Positions 10,501 through 24,519 of a DNA stretch of 64,000 nucleotides are shown here, in pieces. The position numbers and the translations under genes were made by a program. Positions within the stretch are counted from its first letter, which is position 1, and each line of letters begins with the position of its first letter. The stretch is from Anthopleura xanthogrammica (lineage: Eukaryota; Cnidaria; Anthozoa; Actiniaria; Actiniidae), in NCBI GenBank assembly GCA_964019055.1, contig OZ025214.1, forward strand, positions 9,052,858-9,116,857, in the 5' to 3' direction. The notes under the pieces are model-generated. The model saw only the letters and a list, made by a program, of their open reading frames with translations, was not told the DNA's origin and did no database searches.

Positions 10501-13500
10501 CACCCAAAATGTGCTTTTCCCGGCCAAAACTTGCGTTTAGCAGTGAAAACGTCGTGTTTCGAGCAAAAGAAAATTCTCAGCAAATTTCCAATTTTGTCAG
10601 CAAAAAACAGCTTTTTTGACCAAAAAGCACCTTTACTCAGTCAAAACCGAATTTTTTTTCGCCAAAAAGTCGTGTTTTTATCTCAAGAGGTATTTTCATG
10701 AGCAAAAAGTGGGGGTTTCAGCCAACAGGTGACGGCGTAAGCGAAAAACCTGGTTTTGAGAGCCAAAATGGCCATTTTTCAGTTTTTTGGGCTAAAAAGC
10801 TTTTTTTTCCAGCAAAACAGTGTTTTGGACACCCAAAATGTGCTTTTCCCGGCCAAAACTTGCGTTTAGCAGTGAAAACGTCGTGTTTCGAGCAAAAGAA
10901 AATTCTCAGCAAATTTCCAATTTTGTCAGCAAAAAACAGCTTTTTTGACCAAAAAGCACCTTTACTCAGTCAAAACCGAATTTTTTTTCGCCAAAAAGTC
11001 GTGTTTTTATCTCAAGAGGTATTTTCATGAGCAAAAAGTGGGGGTTTCAGCCAACAGGTGACGGCGTAAGCGAAAAACCTGGTTTTGAGAGCCAAAATGG
11101 CCATTTTTCAGTTTTTTGGGCTAAAAAGCTTTTTTTTCCAGCAAAACAGTGTTTTGGACACCCAAAATGTGCTTTTCCCGGCCAAAACTTGCGTTTAGCA
11201 GTGAAAACGTCGTGTTTCGAGCAAAAGAAAATTCTCAGCAAATTTCCAATTTTGTCAGCAAAAAACAGCTTTTTTGACCAAAAAGCACCTTTACTCAGTC
11301 AAAACCGAATTTTTTTTCGCCAAAAAGTCGTGTTTTTATCTCAAGAGGTATTTTCATGAGCAAAAAGTGGGGGTTTCAGCCAACAGGTGACGGCGTAAGC
11401 GAAAAACCTGGTTTTGAGAGCCAAAATGGCCATTTTTCAGTTTTTTGGGCTAAAAAGCTTTTTTTTCCAGCAAAACAGTGTTTTGGACACCCAAAATGTG
11501 CTTTTCCCGGCCAAAACTTGCGTTTAGCAGTGAAAACGTCGTGTTTCGAGCAAAAGAAAATTCTCAGCAAATTTCCAATTTTGTCAGCAAAAAACAGCTT
11601 TTTTGACCAAAAAGCACCTTTACTCAGTCAAAACCGAATTTTTTTTCGCCAAAAAGTCGTGTTTTTATCTCAAGAGGTATTTTCATGAGCAAAAAGTGGG
11701 GGTTTCAGCCAACAGGTGACGGCGTAAGCGAAAAACCTGGTTTTGAGAGCCAAAATGGCCATTTTTCAGTTTTTTGGGCTAAAAAGCTTTTTTTTCCAGC
11801 AAAACAGTGTTTTGGACACCCAAAATGTGCTTTTCCCGGCCAAAACTTGCGTTTAGCAGTGAAAACGTCGTGTTTCGAGCAAAAGAAAATTCTCAGCAAA
11901 TTTCCAATTTTGTCAGCAAAAAACAGCTTTTTTGACCAAAAAGCACCTTTACTCAGTCAAAACCGAATTTTTTTTCGCCAAAAAGTCGTGTTTTTATCTC
12001 AAGAGGTATTTTCATGAGCAAAAAGTGGGGGTTTCAGCCAACAGGTGACGGCGTAAGCGAAAAACCTGGTTTTGAGAGCCAAAATGGCCATTTTTCAGTT
12101 TTTTGGGCTAAAAAGCTTTTTTTTCCAGCAAAACAGTGTTTTGGACACCCAAAATGTGCTTTTCCCGGCCAAAACTTGCGTTTAGCAGTGAAAACGTCGT
12201 GTTTCGAGCAAAAGAAAATTCTCAGCAAATTTCCAATTTTGTCAGCAAAAAACAGCTTTTTTGACCAAAAAGCACCTTTACTCAGTCAAAACCGAATTTT
12301 TTTTCGCCAAAAAGTCGTGTTTTTATCTCAAGAGGTATTTTCATGAGCAAAAAGTGGGGGTTTCAGCCAACAGGTGACGGCGTAAGCGAAAAACCTGGTT
12401 TTGAGAGCCAAAATGGCCATTTTTCAGTTTTTTGGGCTAAAAAGCTTTTTTTTCCAGCAAAACAGTGTTTTGGACACCCAAAATGTGCTTTTCCCGGCCA
12501 AAACTTGCGTTTAGCAGTGAAAACGTCGTGTTTCGAGCAAAAGAAAATTCTCAGCAAATTTGCAATTTTGTCAGCAAAAAACAGCTTTTTTGACCAAAAA
12601 GCACCTTTACTCAGTCAAAACCGAATTTTTTTTCGCCAAAAAGTCGTGTTTTTATCTCAAGAGGTATTTTCATGAGCAAAAAGTGGGGGTTTCAGCCAAC
12701 AGGTGACGGCGTAAGCGAAAAACCTGGTTTTGAGAGCCAAAATGGCCATTTTTCAGTTTTTTGGGCTAAAAAGCTTTTTTTTCCAGCAAAACAGTGTTTT
12801 GGACACCCAAAATGTGCTTTTCCCGGCCAAAACTTGCGTTTAGCAGTGAAAACGTCGTGTTTCGAGCAAAAGAAAATTCTCAGCAAATTTCCAATTTTGT
12901 CAGCAAAAAACAGCTTTTTTGACCAAAAAGCACCTTTACTCAGTCAAAACCGAATTTTTTTTCGCCAAAAAGTCGTGTTTTTATCTCAAGAGGTATTTTC
13001 ATGAGCAAAAAGTGGGGGTTTCAGCCAACAGGTGACGGCGTAAGCGAAAAACCTGGTTTTGAGAGCCAAAATGGCCATTTTTCAGTTTTTTGGGCTAAAA
13101 AGCTTTTTTTTCCAGCAAAACAGTGTTTTGGACACCCAAAATGTGCTTTTCCCGGCCAAAACTTGCGTTTAGCAGTGAAAACGTCGTGTTTCGAGCAAAA
13201 GAAAATTCTCAGCAAATTTCCAATTTTGTCAGCAAAAAACAGCTTTTTTGACCAAAAAGCACCTTTACTCAGTCAAAACCGAATTTTTTTTCGCCAAAAA
13301 GTCGTGTTTTTATCTCAAGAGGTATTTTCATGAGCAAAAAGTGGGGGTTTCAGCCAACAGGTGACGGCGTAAGCGAAAAACCTGGTTTTGAGAGCCAAAA
13401 TGGCCATTTTTCAGTTTTTTGGGCTAAAAAGCTTTTTTTTCCAGCAAAACAGTGTTTTGGACACCCAAAATGTGCTTTTCCCGGCCAAAACTTGCGTTTA

Positions 13501-16500
13501 GCAGTGAAAACGTCGTGTTTCGAGCAAAAGAAAATTCTCAGCAAATTTCCAATTTTGTCAGCAAAAAACAGCTTTTTTGACCAAAAAGCACCTTTACTCA
13601 GTCAAAACCGAATTTTTTTTCGCCAAAAAGTCGTGTTTTTATCTCAAGAGGTATTTTCATGAGCAAAAAGTGGGGGTTTCAGCCAACAGGTGACGGCGTA
13701 AGCGAAAAACCTGGTTTTGAGAGCCAAAATGGCCATTTTTCAGTTTTTTGGGCTAAAAAGCTTTTTTTTCCAGCAAAACAGTGTTTTGGACACCCAAAAT
13801 GTGCTTTTCCCGGCCAAAACTTGCGTTTAGCAGTGAAAACGTCGTGTTTCGAGCAAAAGAAAATTCTCAGCAAATTTCCAATTTTGTCAGCAAAAAACAG
13901 CTTTTTTGACCAAAAAGCACCTTTACTCAGTCAAAACCGAATTTTTTTTCGCCAAAAAGTCGTGTTTTTATCTCAAGAGGTATTTTCATGAGCAAAAAGT
14001 GGGGGTTTCAGCCAACAGGTGACGGCGTAAGCGAAAAACCTGGTTTTGAGAGCCAAAATGGCCATTTTTCAGTTTTTTGGGCTAAAAAGCTTTTTTTTCC
14101 AGCAAAACAGTGTTTTGGACACCCAAAATGTGCTTTTCCCGGCCAAAACTTGCGTTTAGCAGTGAAAACGTCGTGTTTCGAGCAAAAGAAAATTCTCAGC
14201 AAATTTCCAATTTTGTCAGCAAAAAACAGCTTTTTTGACCAAAAAGCACCTTTACTCAGTCAAAACCGAATTTTTTTTCGCCAAAAAGTCGTGTTTTTAT
14301 CTCAAGAGGTATTTTCATGAGCAAAAAGTGGGGGTTTCAGCCAACAGGTGACGGCGTAAGCGAAAAACCTGGTTTTGAGAGCCAAAATGGCCATTTTTCA
14401 GTTTTTTGGGCTAAAAAGCTTTTTTTTCCAGCAAAACAGTGTTTTGGACACCCAAAATGTGCTTTTCCCGGCCAAAACTTGCGTTTAGCAGTGAAAACGT
14501 CGTGTTTCGAGCAAAAGAAAATTCTCAGCAAATTTCCAATTTTGTCAGCAAAAAACAGCTTTTTTGACCAAAAAGCACCTTTACTCAGTCAAAACCGAAT
14601 TTTTTTTCGCCAAAAAGTCGTGTTTTTATCTCAAGAGGTATTTTCATGAGCAAAAAGTGGGGGTTTCAGCCAACAGGTGACGGCGTAAGCGAAAAACCTG
14701 GTTTTGAGAGCCAAAATGGCCATTTTTCAGTTTTTTGGGCTAAAAAGCTTTTTTTTCCAGCAAAACAGTGTTTTGGACACCCAAAATGTGCTTTTCCCGG
14801 CCAAAACTTGCGTTTAGCAGTGAAAACGTCGTGTTTCGAGCAAAAGAAAATTCTCAGCAAATTTCCAATTTTGTCAGCAAAAAACAGCTTTTTTGACCAA
14901 AAAGCACCTTTACTCAGTCAAAACCGAATTTTTTTTCGCCAAAAAGTCGTGTTTTTATCTCAAGAGGTATTTTCATGAGCAAAAAGTGGGGGTTTCAGCC
15001 AACAGGTGACGGCGTAAGCGAAAAACCTGGTTTTGAGAGCCAAAATGGCCATTTTTCAGTTTTTTGGGCTAAAAAGCTTTTTTTTCCAGCAAAACAGTGT
15101 TTTGGACACCCAAAATGTGCTTTTCCCGGCCAAAACTTGCGTTTAGCAGTGAAAACGTCGTGTTTCGAGCAAAAGAAAATTCTCAGCAAATTTCCAATTT
15201 TGTCAGCAAAAAACAGCTTTTTTGACCAAAAAGCACCTTTACTCAGTCAAAACCGAATTTTTTTTCGCCAAAAAGTCGTGTTTTTATCTCAAGAGGTATT
15301 TTCATGAGCAAAAAGTGGGGGTTTCAGCCAACAGGTGACGGCGTAAGCGAAAAACCTGGTTTTGAGAGCCAAAATGGCCATTTTTCAGTTTTTTGGGCTA
15401 AAAAGCTTTTTTTTCCAGCAAAACAGTGTTTTGGACACCCAAAATGTGCTTTTCCCGGCCAAAACTTGCGTTTAGCAGTGAAAACGTCGTGTTTCGAGCA
15501 AAAGAAAATTCTCAGCAAATTTCCAATTTTGTCAGCAAAAAACAGCTTTTTTGACCAAAAAGCACCTTTACTCAGTCAAAACCGAATTTTTTTTCGCCAA
15601 AAAGTCGTGTTTTTATCTCAAGAGGTATTTTCATGAGCAAAAAGTGGGGGTTTCAGCCAACAGGTGACGCCGTAAGCGAAAAACCTGGTTTTGAGAGCCA
15701 AAATGGCCATTTTTCAGTTTTTTGGGCTAAAAAGCTTTTTTTTCCAGCAAAACAGTGTTTTGGACACCCAAAATGTGCTTTTCCCGGCCAAAACTTGCGT
15801 TTAGCAGTGAAAACGTCGTGTTTCGAGCAAAAGAAAATTCTCAGCAAATTTCCAATTTTGTCAGCAAAAAACAGCTTTTTTGACCAAAAAGCACCTTTAC
15901 TCAGTCAAAACCGAATTTTTTTTCGCCAAAAAGTCGTGTTTTTATCTCAAGAGGTATTTTCATGAGCAAAAAGTGGGGGTTTCAGCCAACAGGTGACGGC
16001 GTAAGCGAAAAACCTGGTTTTGAGAGCCAAAATGGCCATTTTTCAGTTTTTTGGGCTAAAAAGCTTTTTTTTCCAGCAAAACAGTGTTTTGGACACCCAA
16101 AATGTGCTTTTCCCGGCCAAAACTTGCGTTTAGCAGTGAAAACGTCGTGTTTCGAGCAAAAGAAAATTCTCAGCAAATTTCCAATTTTGTCAGCAAAAAA
16201 CAGCTTTTTTGACCAAAAAGCACCTTTACTCAGTCAAAACCGAATTTTTTTTCGCCAAAAAGTCGTGTTTTTATCTCAAGAGGTATTTTCATGAGCAAAA
16301 AGTGGGGGTTTCAGCCAACAGGTGACGGCGTAAGCGAAAAACCTGGTTTTGAGAGCCAAAATGGCCATTTTTCAGTTTTTTGGGCTGAAAAGCTTTTTTT
16401 TCCAGCAAAACAGTGTTTCGGACACCCAAAATGTGCTTTTCCCGGCCAAAATTTGCGTTTAGCAGTGAAAACGTCGTGTTTCGAGCAAAAGAAAATTCTC

Positions 16501-16948
16501 AGCAAATTTCCAATTTTGTCAGCAAAAAACAGCTTTTTTGACCAAAAAGCACCTTTACTCAGTCAAAACCGAATTTTTTTTCGCCAAAAAGTCGTGTTTT
16601 TATCTCAAGAGGTATTTTCATGAGCAAAAAGTGGGGGTTTCAGCCAACAGGTGACGCCGTAAGCGAAAAACCTGGTTTTGAGAGCCAAAATGGCCATTTT
16701 TCAGTTTTTTGGGCTAAAAAGCTTTTTTTTCCAGCAAAACAGTGTTTTGGACACCCAAAATGTGCTTTTCCCGGCCAAAACTTGCGTTTAGCAGTGAAAA
16801 CGTCGTGTTTCGAGCAAAAGAAAATTCTCAGCAAATTTCCAATTTTGTCAGCAAAAAACAGCTTTTTTGACCAAAAAGCACCTTTACTCAGTCAAAACCG
16901 AATTTTTTTTCGCCAAAAAGTCGTGTTTTTATCTCAAGAGGTATTTTC

Positions 16949-17938
16949 ATGAGCAAAAAGTGGGGGTTTCAGCCAACAGGTGACGCCGTAAGCGAAAAAC
17001 CTGGTTTTGAGAGCCAAAATGGCCATTTTTCAGTTTTTTGGGCTAAAAAGCTTTTTTTTTCCAGCAAAACAAGTGTTTTGGACACCCAAAATGTGCTTTT
17101 CCCGGCCAAAACTTGCGTTTAGCAGTGAAAACGTCGTGTTTCGAGCAAAAGAAAATTCTCAGCAAATTTCCAATTTTGTCAGCAAAAAACAGCTTTTTTG
17201 ACCAAAAAGCACCTTACTCAGTCAAAACCGAATTTTTTTTCGCCAAAAAGTCGTGTTTTTATCTCAAGAGGTATTTTCATGAGCAAAAAGTGGGGGTTTC
17301 AGCCAACAGGTGACGCCGTAAGCGAAAAACCTGGTTTTGAGAGCCAAAATGGCCATTTTTCATTTTTTTGGGCTAAAAAGCTTTTTTTCCCAGCAAAACA
17401 GTGTTTTGGACACCCAAAATGTGCTTTTCCCGGCCAAAACTTGCGTTTAGCAGTGAAAACGTCGTGTTTCGAGCAAAAGAAAATTCTCAGCAAATTTCCA
17501 ATTTTGTCAGCAAAAAACAGCTTTTTTGACCAAAAAGCACCTTTACTCAGTCAAAACCGAATTTTTTTTCGCCAAAAAGTCGTGTTTTTATCTCAAGAGG
17601 TATTTTCATGAGCAAAAAGTGGGGGTTTCAGCCAACAGGTGACGGCGTAAGCGAAAAACCTGGTTTTGAGAGCCAAAATGGCCTTTTTTCAGTTTTTTGG
17701 GCTAAAAAGCTTTTTTTTTCCAGCAAAACAAGTGTTTTGGACACCCAAAATGTGCTTTTCCCGGCCAAAACTTGCGTTTAGCAGTGAAAACGTCGTGTTT
17801 CGAGCAAAAGAAAATTCTCAGCAAATTTCCAATTTTGTCAGCAAAAAACAGCTTTTTTGACCAAAAAGCACCTTTACTCAGTCAAAACCGAATTTTTTTT
17901 CGCCAAAAAGTCGTGTTTTTATCTCAAGAGGTATTTTC
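16949..17938 (+). repeat. Indel-rich trio of monomers
   Basis: Three adjacent copies carry most of the indels of this part of the array. Copies 16949 (330 bp) and 17608 (331 bp) both have nine T before CCAGC and an extra A giving AACAAGTG. Copy 16949 also lacks one T in the ACCTTTACTC segment. The copy between them, 17279, has normal length but reads CATTTTTTTGGG and has a C in the T-run. Sharing of two markers one copy apart fits a dimeric duplication. Confidence 0.7.
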
Positions 17939-20900
17939 ATGAGCAAAAAGTGGGGGTTTCAGCCAACAGGTGACGGCGTAAGCGAAAAACCTGGTTTTGA
18001 GAGCCAAAATGGCCATTTTTCAGTTTTTTGGGCTAAAAAGCTTTTTTTTCCAGCAAAACAGTGTTTTGGACACCCAAAATGTGCTTTTCCCGGCCAAAAC
18101 TTGCGTTTAGCAGTGAAAACGTCGTGTTTCGAGCAAAAGAAAATTCTCAGCAAATTTCCAATTTTGTCAGCAAAAAACAGCTTTTTTGACCAAAAAGCAC
18201 CTTTACTCAGTCAAAACCGAATTTTTTTTCGCCAAAAAGTCGTGTTTTTATCTCAAGAGGTATTTTCATGAGCAAAAAGTGGGGGTTTCAGCCAACAGGT
18301 GACGCCGTAAGCGAAAAACCTGGTTTTGAGAGCCAAAATGGCCATTTTTCAGTTTTTTGGGCTAAAAAGCTTTTTTTTCCAGCAAAACAGTGTTTTGGAC
18401 ACCCAAAATGTGCTTTTCCCGGCCAAAACTTGCGTTTAGCAGTGAAAACGTCGTGTTTCGAGCAAAAGAAAATTCTCAGCAAATTTCCAATTTTGTCAGC
18501 AAAAAACAGCTTTTTTGACCAAAAAGCACCTTTACTCAGTCAAAACCGAATTTTTTTTCGCCAAAAAGTCGTGTTTTTATCTCAAGAGGTATTTTCATGA
18601 GCAAAAAGTGGGGGTTTCAGCCAACAGGTGACGGCGTAAGCGAAAAACCTGGTTTTGAGAGCCAAAATGGCCATTTTTCAGTTTTTTGGGCTAAAAAGCT
18701 TTTTTTTCCAGCAAAACAGTGTTTTGGACACCCAAAATGTGCTTTTCCCGGCCAAAACTTGCGTTTAGCAGTGAAAACGTCGTGTTTCGAGCAAAAGAAA
18801 ATTCTCAGCAAATTTCCAATTTTGTCAGCAAAAAACAGCTTTTTTGACCAAAAAGCACCTTTACTCAGTCAAAACCGAATTTTTTTTCGCCAAAAAGTCG
18901 TGTTTTTATCTCAAGAGGTATTTTCATGAGCAAAAAGTGGGGGTTTCAGCCAACAGGTGACGGCGTAAGCGAAAAACCTGGTTTTGAGAGCCAAAATGGC
19001 CATTTTTCAGTTTTTTGGGCTAAAAAGCTTTTTTTTCCAGCAAAACAGTGTTTTGGACACCCAAAATGTGCTTTTCCCGGCCAAAACTTGCGTTTAGCAG
19101 TGAAAACGTCGTGTTTCGAGCAAAAGAAAATTCTCAGCAAATTTCCAATTTTGTCAGCAAAAAACAGCTTTTCTGACCAAAAAGCACCTTTACTCAGTCA
19201 AAACCGAATTTATTTTCGCCAAAAAGTCGTGTTTTTATCTCAAGAGGTATTTTCATGAGCAAAAAGTGGGGGTTTCAGCCAACAGGTGACGGCGTAAGCG
19301 AAAAACCTGGTTTTGAGAGCCAAAATGGCCATTTTTCAGTTTTTTGGGCTAAAAAGCTTTTTTTTCCAGCAAAACAGTGTTTTGGACACCCAAAATGTGC
19401 TTTTCCCGGCCAAAACTTGCGTTTAGCAGTGAAAACGTCGTGTTTCGAGCAAAAGAAAATTCTCAGCAAATTTCCAATTTTGTCAGCAAAAAACAGCTTT
19501 TTTGACCAAAAAGCACCTTTACTCAGTCAAAACCGAATTTTTTTTCGCCAAAAAGTCGTGTTTTTATCTCAAGAGGTATTTTCATGAGCAAAAAGTGGGG
19601 GTTTCAGCCAACAGGTGACGCCGTAAGCGAAAAACCTGGTTTTGAGAGCCAAAATGGCCATTTTTCAGTTTTTTGGGCTAAAAAGCTTTTTTTTCCAGCA
19701 AAACAGTGTTTTGGACACCCAAAATGTGCTTTTCCCGGCCAAAACTTGCGTTTAGCAGTGAAAACGTCGTGTTTCGAGCAAAAGAAAATTCTCAGCAAAT
19801 TTCCAATTTTGTCAGCAAAAAACAGCTTTTTTGACCAAAAAGCACCTTTACTCAGTCAAAACCGAATTTTTTTTCGCCAAAAAGTCGTGTTTTTATCTCA
19901 AGAGGTATTTTCATGAGCAAAAAGTGGGGGTTTCAGCCAACAGGTGACGGCGTAAGCGAAAAACCTGGTTTTGAGAGCCAAAATGGCCATTTTTCAGTTT
20001 TTTGGGCTAAAAAGCTTTTTTTTCCAGCAAAACAGTGTTTTGGACACCCAAAATGTGCTTTTCCCGGCCAAAACTTGCGTTTAGCAGTGAAAACGTCGTG
20101 TTTCGAGCAAAAGAAAATTCTCAGCAAATTTCCAATTTTGTCAGCAAAAAACAGCTTTTTTGACCAAAAAGCACCTTTACTCAGTCAAAACCGAATTTTT
20201 TTTCGCCAAAAAGTCGTGTTTTTATCTCAAGAGGTATTTTCATGAGCAAAAAGTGGGGGTTTCAGCCAACAGGTGACGGCGTAAGCGAAAAACCTGGTTT
20301 TGAGAGCCAAAATGGCCATTTTTCAGTTTTTTGGGCTAAAAAGCTTTTTTTTCCAGCAAAACAGTGTTTTGGACACCCAAAATGTGCTTTTCCCGGCCAA
20401 AACTTGCGTTTAGCAGTGAAAACGTCGTGTTTCGAGCAAAAGAAAATTCTCAGCAAATTTCCAATTTTGTCAGCAAAAAACAGCTTTTTTGACCAAAAAG
20501 CACCTTTACTCAGTCAAAACCGAATTTTTTTTCGCCAAAAAGTCGTGTTTTTATCTCAAGAGGTATTTTCATGAGCAAAAAGTGGGGGTTTCAGCCAACA
20601 GGTGACGGCGTAAGCGAAAAACCTGGTTTTGAGAGCCAAAATGGCCATTTTTCAGTTTTTTGGGCTAAAAAGCTTTTTTTTCCAGCAAAACAGTGTTTTG
20701 GACACCCAAAATGTGCTTTTCCCGGCCAAAACTTGCGTTTACCAGTGAAAACGTCGTGTTTCGAGCAAAAGAAAATTCTCAGCAAATTTCCAATTTTGTC
20801 AGCAAAAAACAGCTTTTTTGACCAAAAAGCACCTTTACTCAGTCAAAACCGAATTTTTTTTCGCCAAAAAGTCGTGTTTTTATCTCAAGAGGTATTTTCA

Positions 20901-23900
20901 TGAGCAAAAAGTGGGGGTTTCAGCCAACAGGTGACACCGTAAGCGAAAAACCTGGTTTTGAGAGCCAAAATGGCCATTTTTTAGTTTTTTGGGCTAAAAA
21001 GCTTCTTTTTCCAGCAAAACAGTGTTTTGGACACCCAAAATGTGCTTTTCCCGGCCAAAACTTGCGTTTAGCAGTGAAAACGTCGTGTTTCGAGCAAAAG
21101 AAAATTCTCAGCAAATTTCCAATTTTGTCAGCAAAAAACAGCTTTTTTGACCAAAAAGCACCTTTACTCAGTCAAAACCGAATTTTTTTTTGCCAAAAAG
21201 TCGTGTTTTTATCTCAAGAGGTATTTTCATGAGCAAAAAGTGGGGGTTTCAGCCAACAGGTGACGCCGTAAGCGAAAAACCTGGTTTTGAGAGCCAAAAT
21301 GGCCATTTTTCAGTTTTTTGGGCTAAAAAGCTTTTTTTTCCAGCAAAACAGTGTTTTGGACACCCAAAATGTGCTTTTCCCGGCCAAAACTTGCGTTTAG
21401 CAGTGAAAACGTCGTGTTTCGAGCAAAAGAAAATTCTCAGCAAATTTCCAATTTTGTCAGCAAAAAACAGCTTTTTTGACCAAAAAGCACCTTTACTCAG
21501 TCAAAACCGAATTTTTTTTCGCCAAAAAGTCGTGTTTTTATGTCAAGAGGTATTTTCATGAGCAAAAAGTGGGGGTTTCAGCCAACAGGTGACGGCGTAA
21601 GCGAAAAACCTGGTTTTGAGAGCCAAAATGGCCATTTTTCAGTTTTTTGGGCTAAAAAGCTTTTTTTTTCCAGCAAAACAGTGTTTTGGACACCCAAAAT
21701 GTGCTTTTCCCGGCCAAAACTTGCGTTTAGCAGTGAAAACGTCGTGTTTCGAGCAAAAGAAAATTCTCAGCAAATTTCCAATTTTGTCAGCAAAAAACAG
21801 CTTTTTTGACCAAAAAGCACCTTTACTCAGTCAAAACCGAATTTTTTTTCGCCAAAAAGTCGTGTTTTTATCTCAAGAGGTATTTTCATGAGCAAAAAGT
21901 GGGGGTTTCAGCCAACAGGTGACGGCGTAAGCGAAAAACCTGGTTTTGAGAGCCAAAATGGCCATTTTTCAGTTTTTTGGGCTAAAAAGCTTTTTTTTCC
22001 AGCAAAACAGTGTTTTGGACACCCAAAATGTGCTTTTCCCGGCCAAAACTTGCGTTTAGCAGTGAAAACGTCGTGTTTCGAGCAAAAGAAAATTCTCAGC
22101 AAATTTCCAATTTTGTCAGCAAAAAACAGCTTTTTCGACCAAAAAGCACCTTTACTCAGTCAAAACCGAATTTTTTTTCGCCAAAAAGTCGTGTTTTTAT
22201 CTCAAGAGGTATTTTCATGAGCAAAAAGTGGGGGTTTCAGCCAACAGGTGACGCCGTAAGCGAAAAACCTGGTTTTGAGAGCCAAAATGGCCATTTTTCA
22301 GTTTTTTGGGCTAAAAAGCTTTTTTTTCCAGCAAAACAGTGTTTTGGACACCCAAAATGTGCTTTTCCCGGCCAAAACTTGCGTTTAGCAGTGAAAACGT
22401 CGTGTTTCGAGCAAAAGAAAATTCTCAGCAAATTTCCAATTTTGTCAGCAAAAAACAGCTTTTTTGACCAAAAAGCACCTTTACTCAGTCAAAACCGAAT
22501 TTTTTTTCGCCAAAAAGTCGTGTTTTTATCTCAAGAGGTATTTTCATGAGCAAAAAGTGGGGGTTTCAGCCAACAGGTGACGGCGCAAGCGAAAAACCTG
22601 GTTTTGAGAGCCAAAATGGCCATTTTTCAGTTTTTTGGGCTAAAAAGCTTTTTTTTCCAGCAAAACAGTGTTTTGGACACCCAAAATGTGCTTTTCCCGG
22701 CCAAAACTTGCGTTTAGCAGTGAAAACGTCGTGTTTCGAGCAAAAGAAAATTCTCAGCAAATTTCCAATTTTGTCAGCAAAAAACAGCTTTTTTGACCAA
22801 AAAGCACCTTTACTCAGTCAAAACCGAATTTTTTTTCGCCAAAAAGTCGTGTTTTTATCTCAAGAGGTATTTTCATGAGCAAAAAGTGGGGGTTTCAGCC
22901 AACAGGTGACGGCGTAAGCGAAAAACCTAGTTTTGAGAGCCAAAATGGCCATTTTTCAGTTTTTTGGGCTAAAAAGCTTTTTTTTCCAGCAAAACAGTGT
23001 TTTGGACACCCAAAATGTGCTTTTCCCGGCCAAAACTTGCGTTTAGCAGTGAAAACGTCGTGTTTCAAGCAAAAGAAAATTCTCAGCAAATTTCCAATTT
23101 TGTCAGCAAAAAACAGCTTTTTTGACCAAAAAGCACCTTTACTCAGTCAAAACCGAATTTTTTTTCGCCAAAAAGTCGTGTTTTTATCTCAAGAGGTATT
23201 TTCATGAGCAAAAAGTGGGGGTTTCAGCCAACAGGTGACGGCGTAAGCGAAAAACCTGGTTTTGAGAGCCAAAATGGCCATTTTTCAGTTTTTTGGGCTA
23301 AAAAGCTTTTTTTTCCAGCAAAACAGTGTTTTGGACACCCAAAATGTGCTTTTCCCGGCCAAAACTTGCGTTTAGCAGTGAAAACGTCGTGTTTCGAGCA
23401 AAAGAAAATTCTCAGCAAATTTCCAATTTTGTCAGCAAAAAACAGCTTTTTTGACCAAAAAGCACCTTTACTCAGTCAAAACCGAACTTTTTTTCGCCAA
23501 AAAGTCGTGTTTTTATCTCAAGAGGTATTTTCATGAGCAAAAAGTGGGGGTTTCAGCCAACAGGTGACGGCGTAAGCGAAAAACCTGGTTTTGAGAGCCA
23601 AAATGGCCATTTTTCAGTTTTTTGGGCTAAAAAGCTTTTTTTTCCAGCAAAACAGTGTTTTGGACACCCAAAATGTGCTTTTCCCGGCCAAAACTTGCGT
23701 TTAGCAGTGAAAACGTCGTGTTTCGAGCAAAAGAAAATTCTCAGCAAATTTCCAATTTTGTCAGCAAAAAACAGCTTTTCTGACCAAAAAGCACCTTTAC
23801 TCAGTCAAAACCGAATTTTTTTTCGCCAAAAAGTCGTGTTTTTATCTCAAGAGGTATTTTCATGAGCAAAAAGTGGGGGTTTCAGCCAACAGGTGACGCC

Positions 23901-24519
23901 GTAAGCGAAAAACCTGGTTTTGAGAGCCAAAATGGCCATTTTTCAGTTTTTTGGGCTAAAAAGCTTTTTTTTCCAGCAAAACAGTGTTTTGGACACCCAA
24001 AATGTGCTTTTCCCGGCCAAAACTTGCGTTTAGCAGTGAAAACGTCGTGTTTCGAGCAAAAGAAAATTCTCAGCAAATTTCCAATTTTGTCAGCAAAAAA
24101 CAGCTTTTTTGACCAAAAAGCACCTTTACTCAGTCAAAACCGAATTTTTTTTCGCCAAAAAGTCGTGTTTTTATCTCAAGAGGTATTTTCATGAGCAAAA
24201 AGTGGGGGTTTCAGCCAACAGGTGACGGCGTAAGCGAAAAACCTGGTTTTGAGAGCCAAAATGGCCATTTTTCAGTTTTTTGGGCTAAAAAGCTTTTTTT
24301 TCCAGCAAAACAGTGTTTTGGACACCCAAAATGTGCTTTTCCCGGCCAAAACTTGCGTTTAGCAGTGAAAACGTCGTGTTTCGAGCAAAAGAAAATTCTC
24401 AGCAAATTTCCAATTTTGTCAGCAAAAAACAGCTTTTTTGACCAAAAAGCACCTTTACTCAGTCAAAACCGAATTTTTTTTTGCCAAAAAGTCGTGTTTT
24501 TATCTCAAGAGGTATTTTC

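Larger units (their letters stand above)
4447..15632 (+). repeat. Extremely uniform run of 34 monomers
   Basis: The 34 copies from 4447 are all 329 bp and read as identical apart from C-to-G at monomer position 220 in copy 12343 (base 12562). Open frames on both strands translate identically in all the others. Eleven kilobases with essentially one substitution indicates very recent amplification of a single monomer, or strong local homogenisation. Because such stretches are hard to assemble, copy number here should be treated as less certain than elsewhere. Confidence 0.85.
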
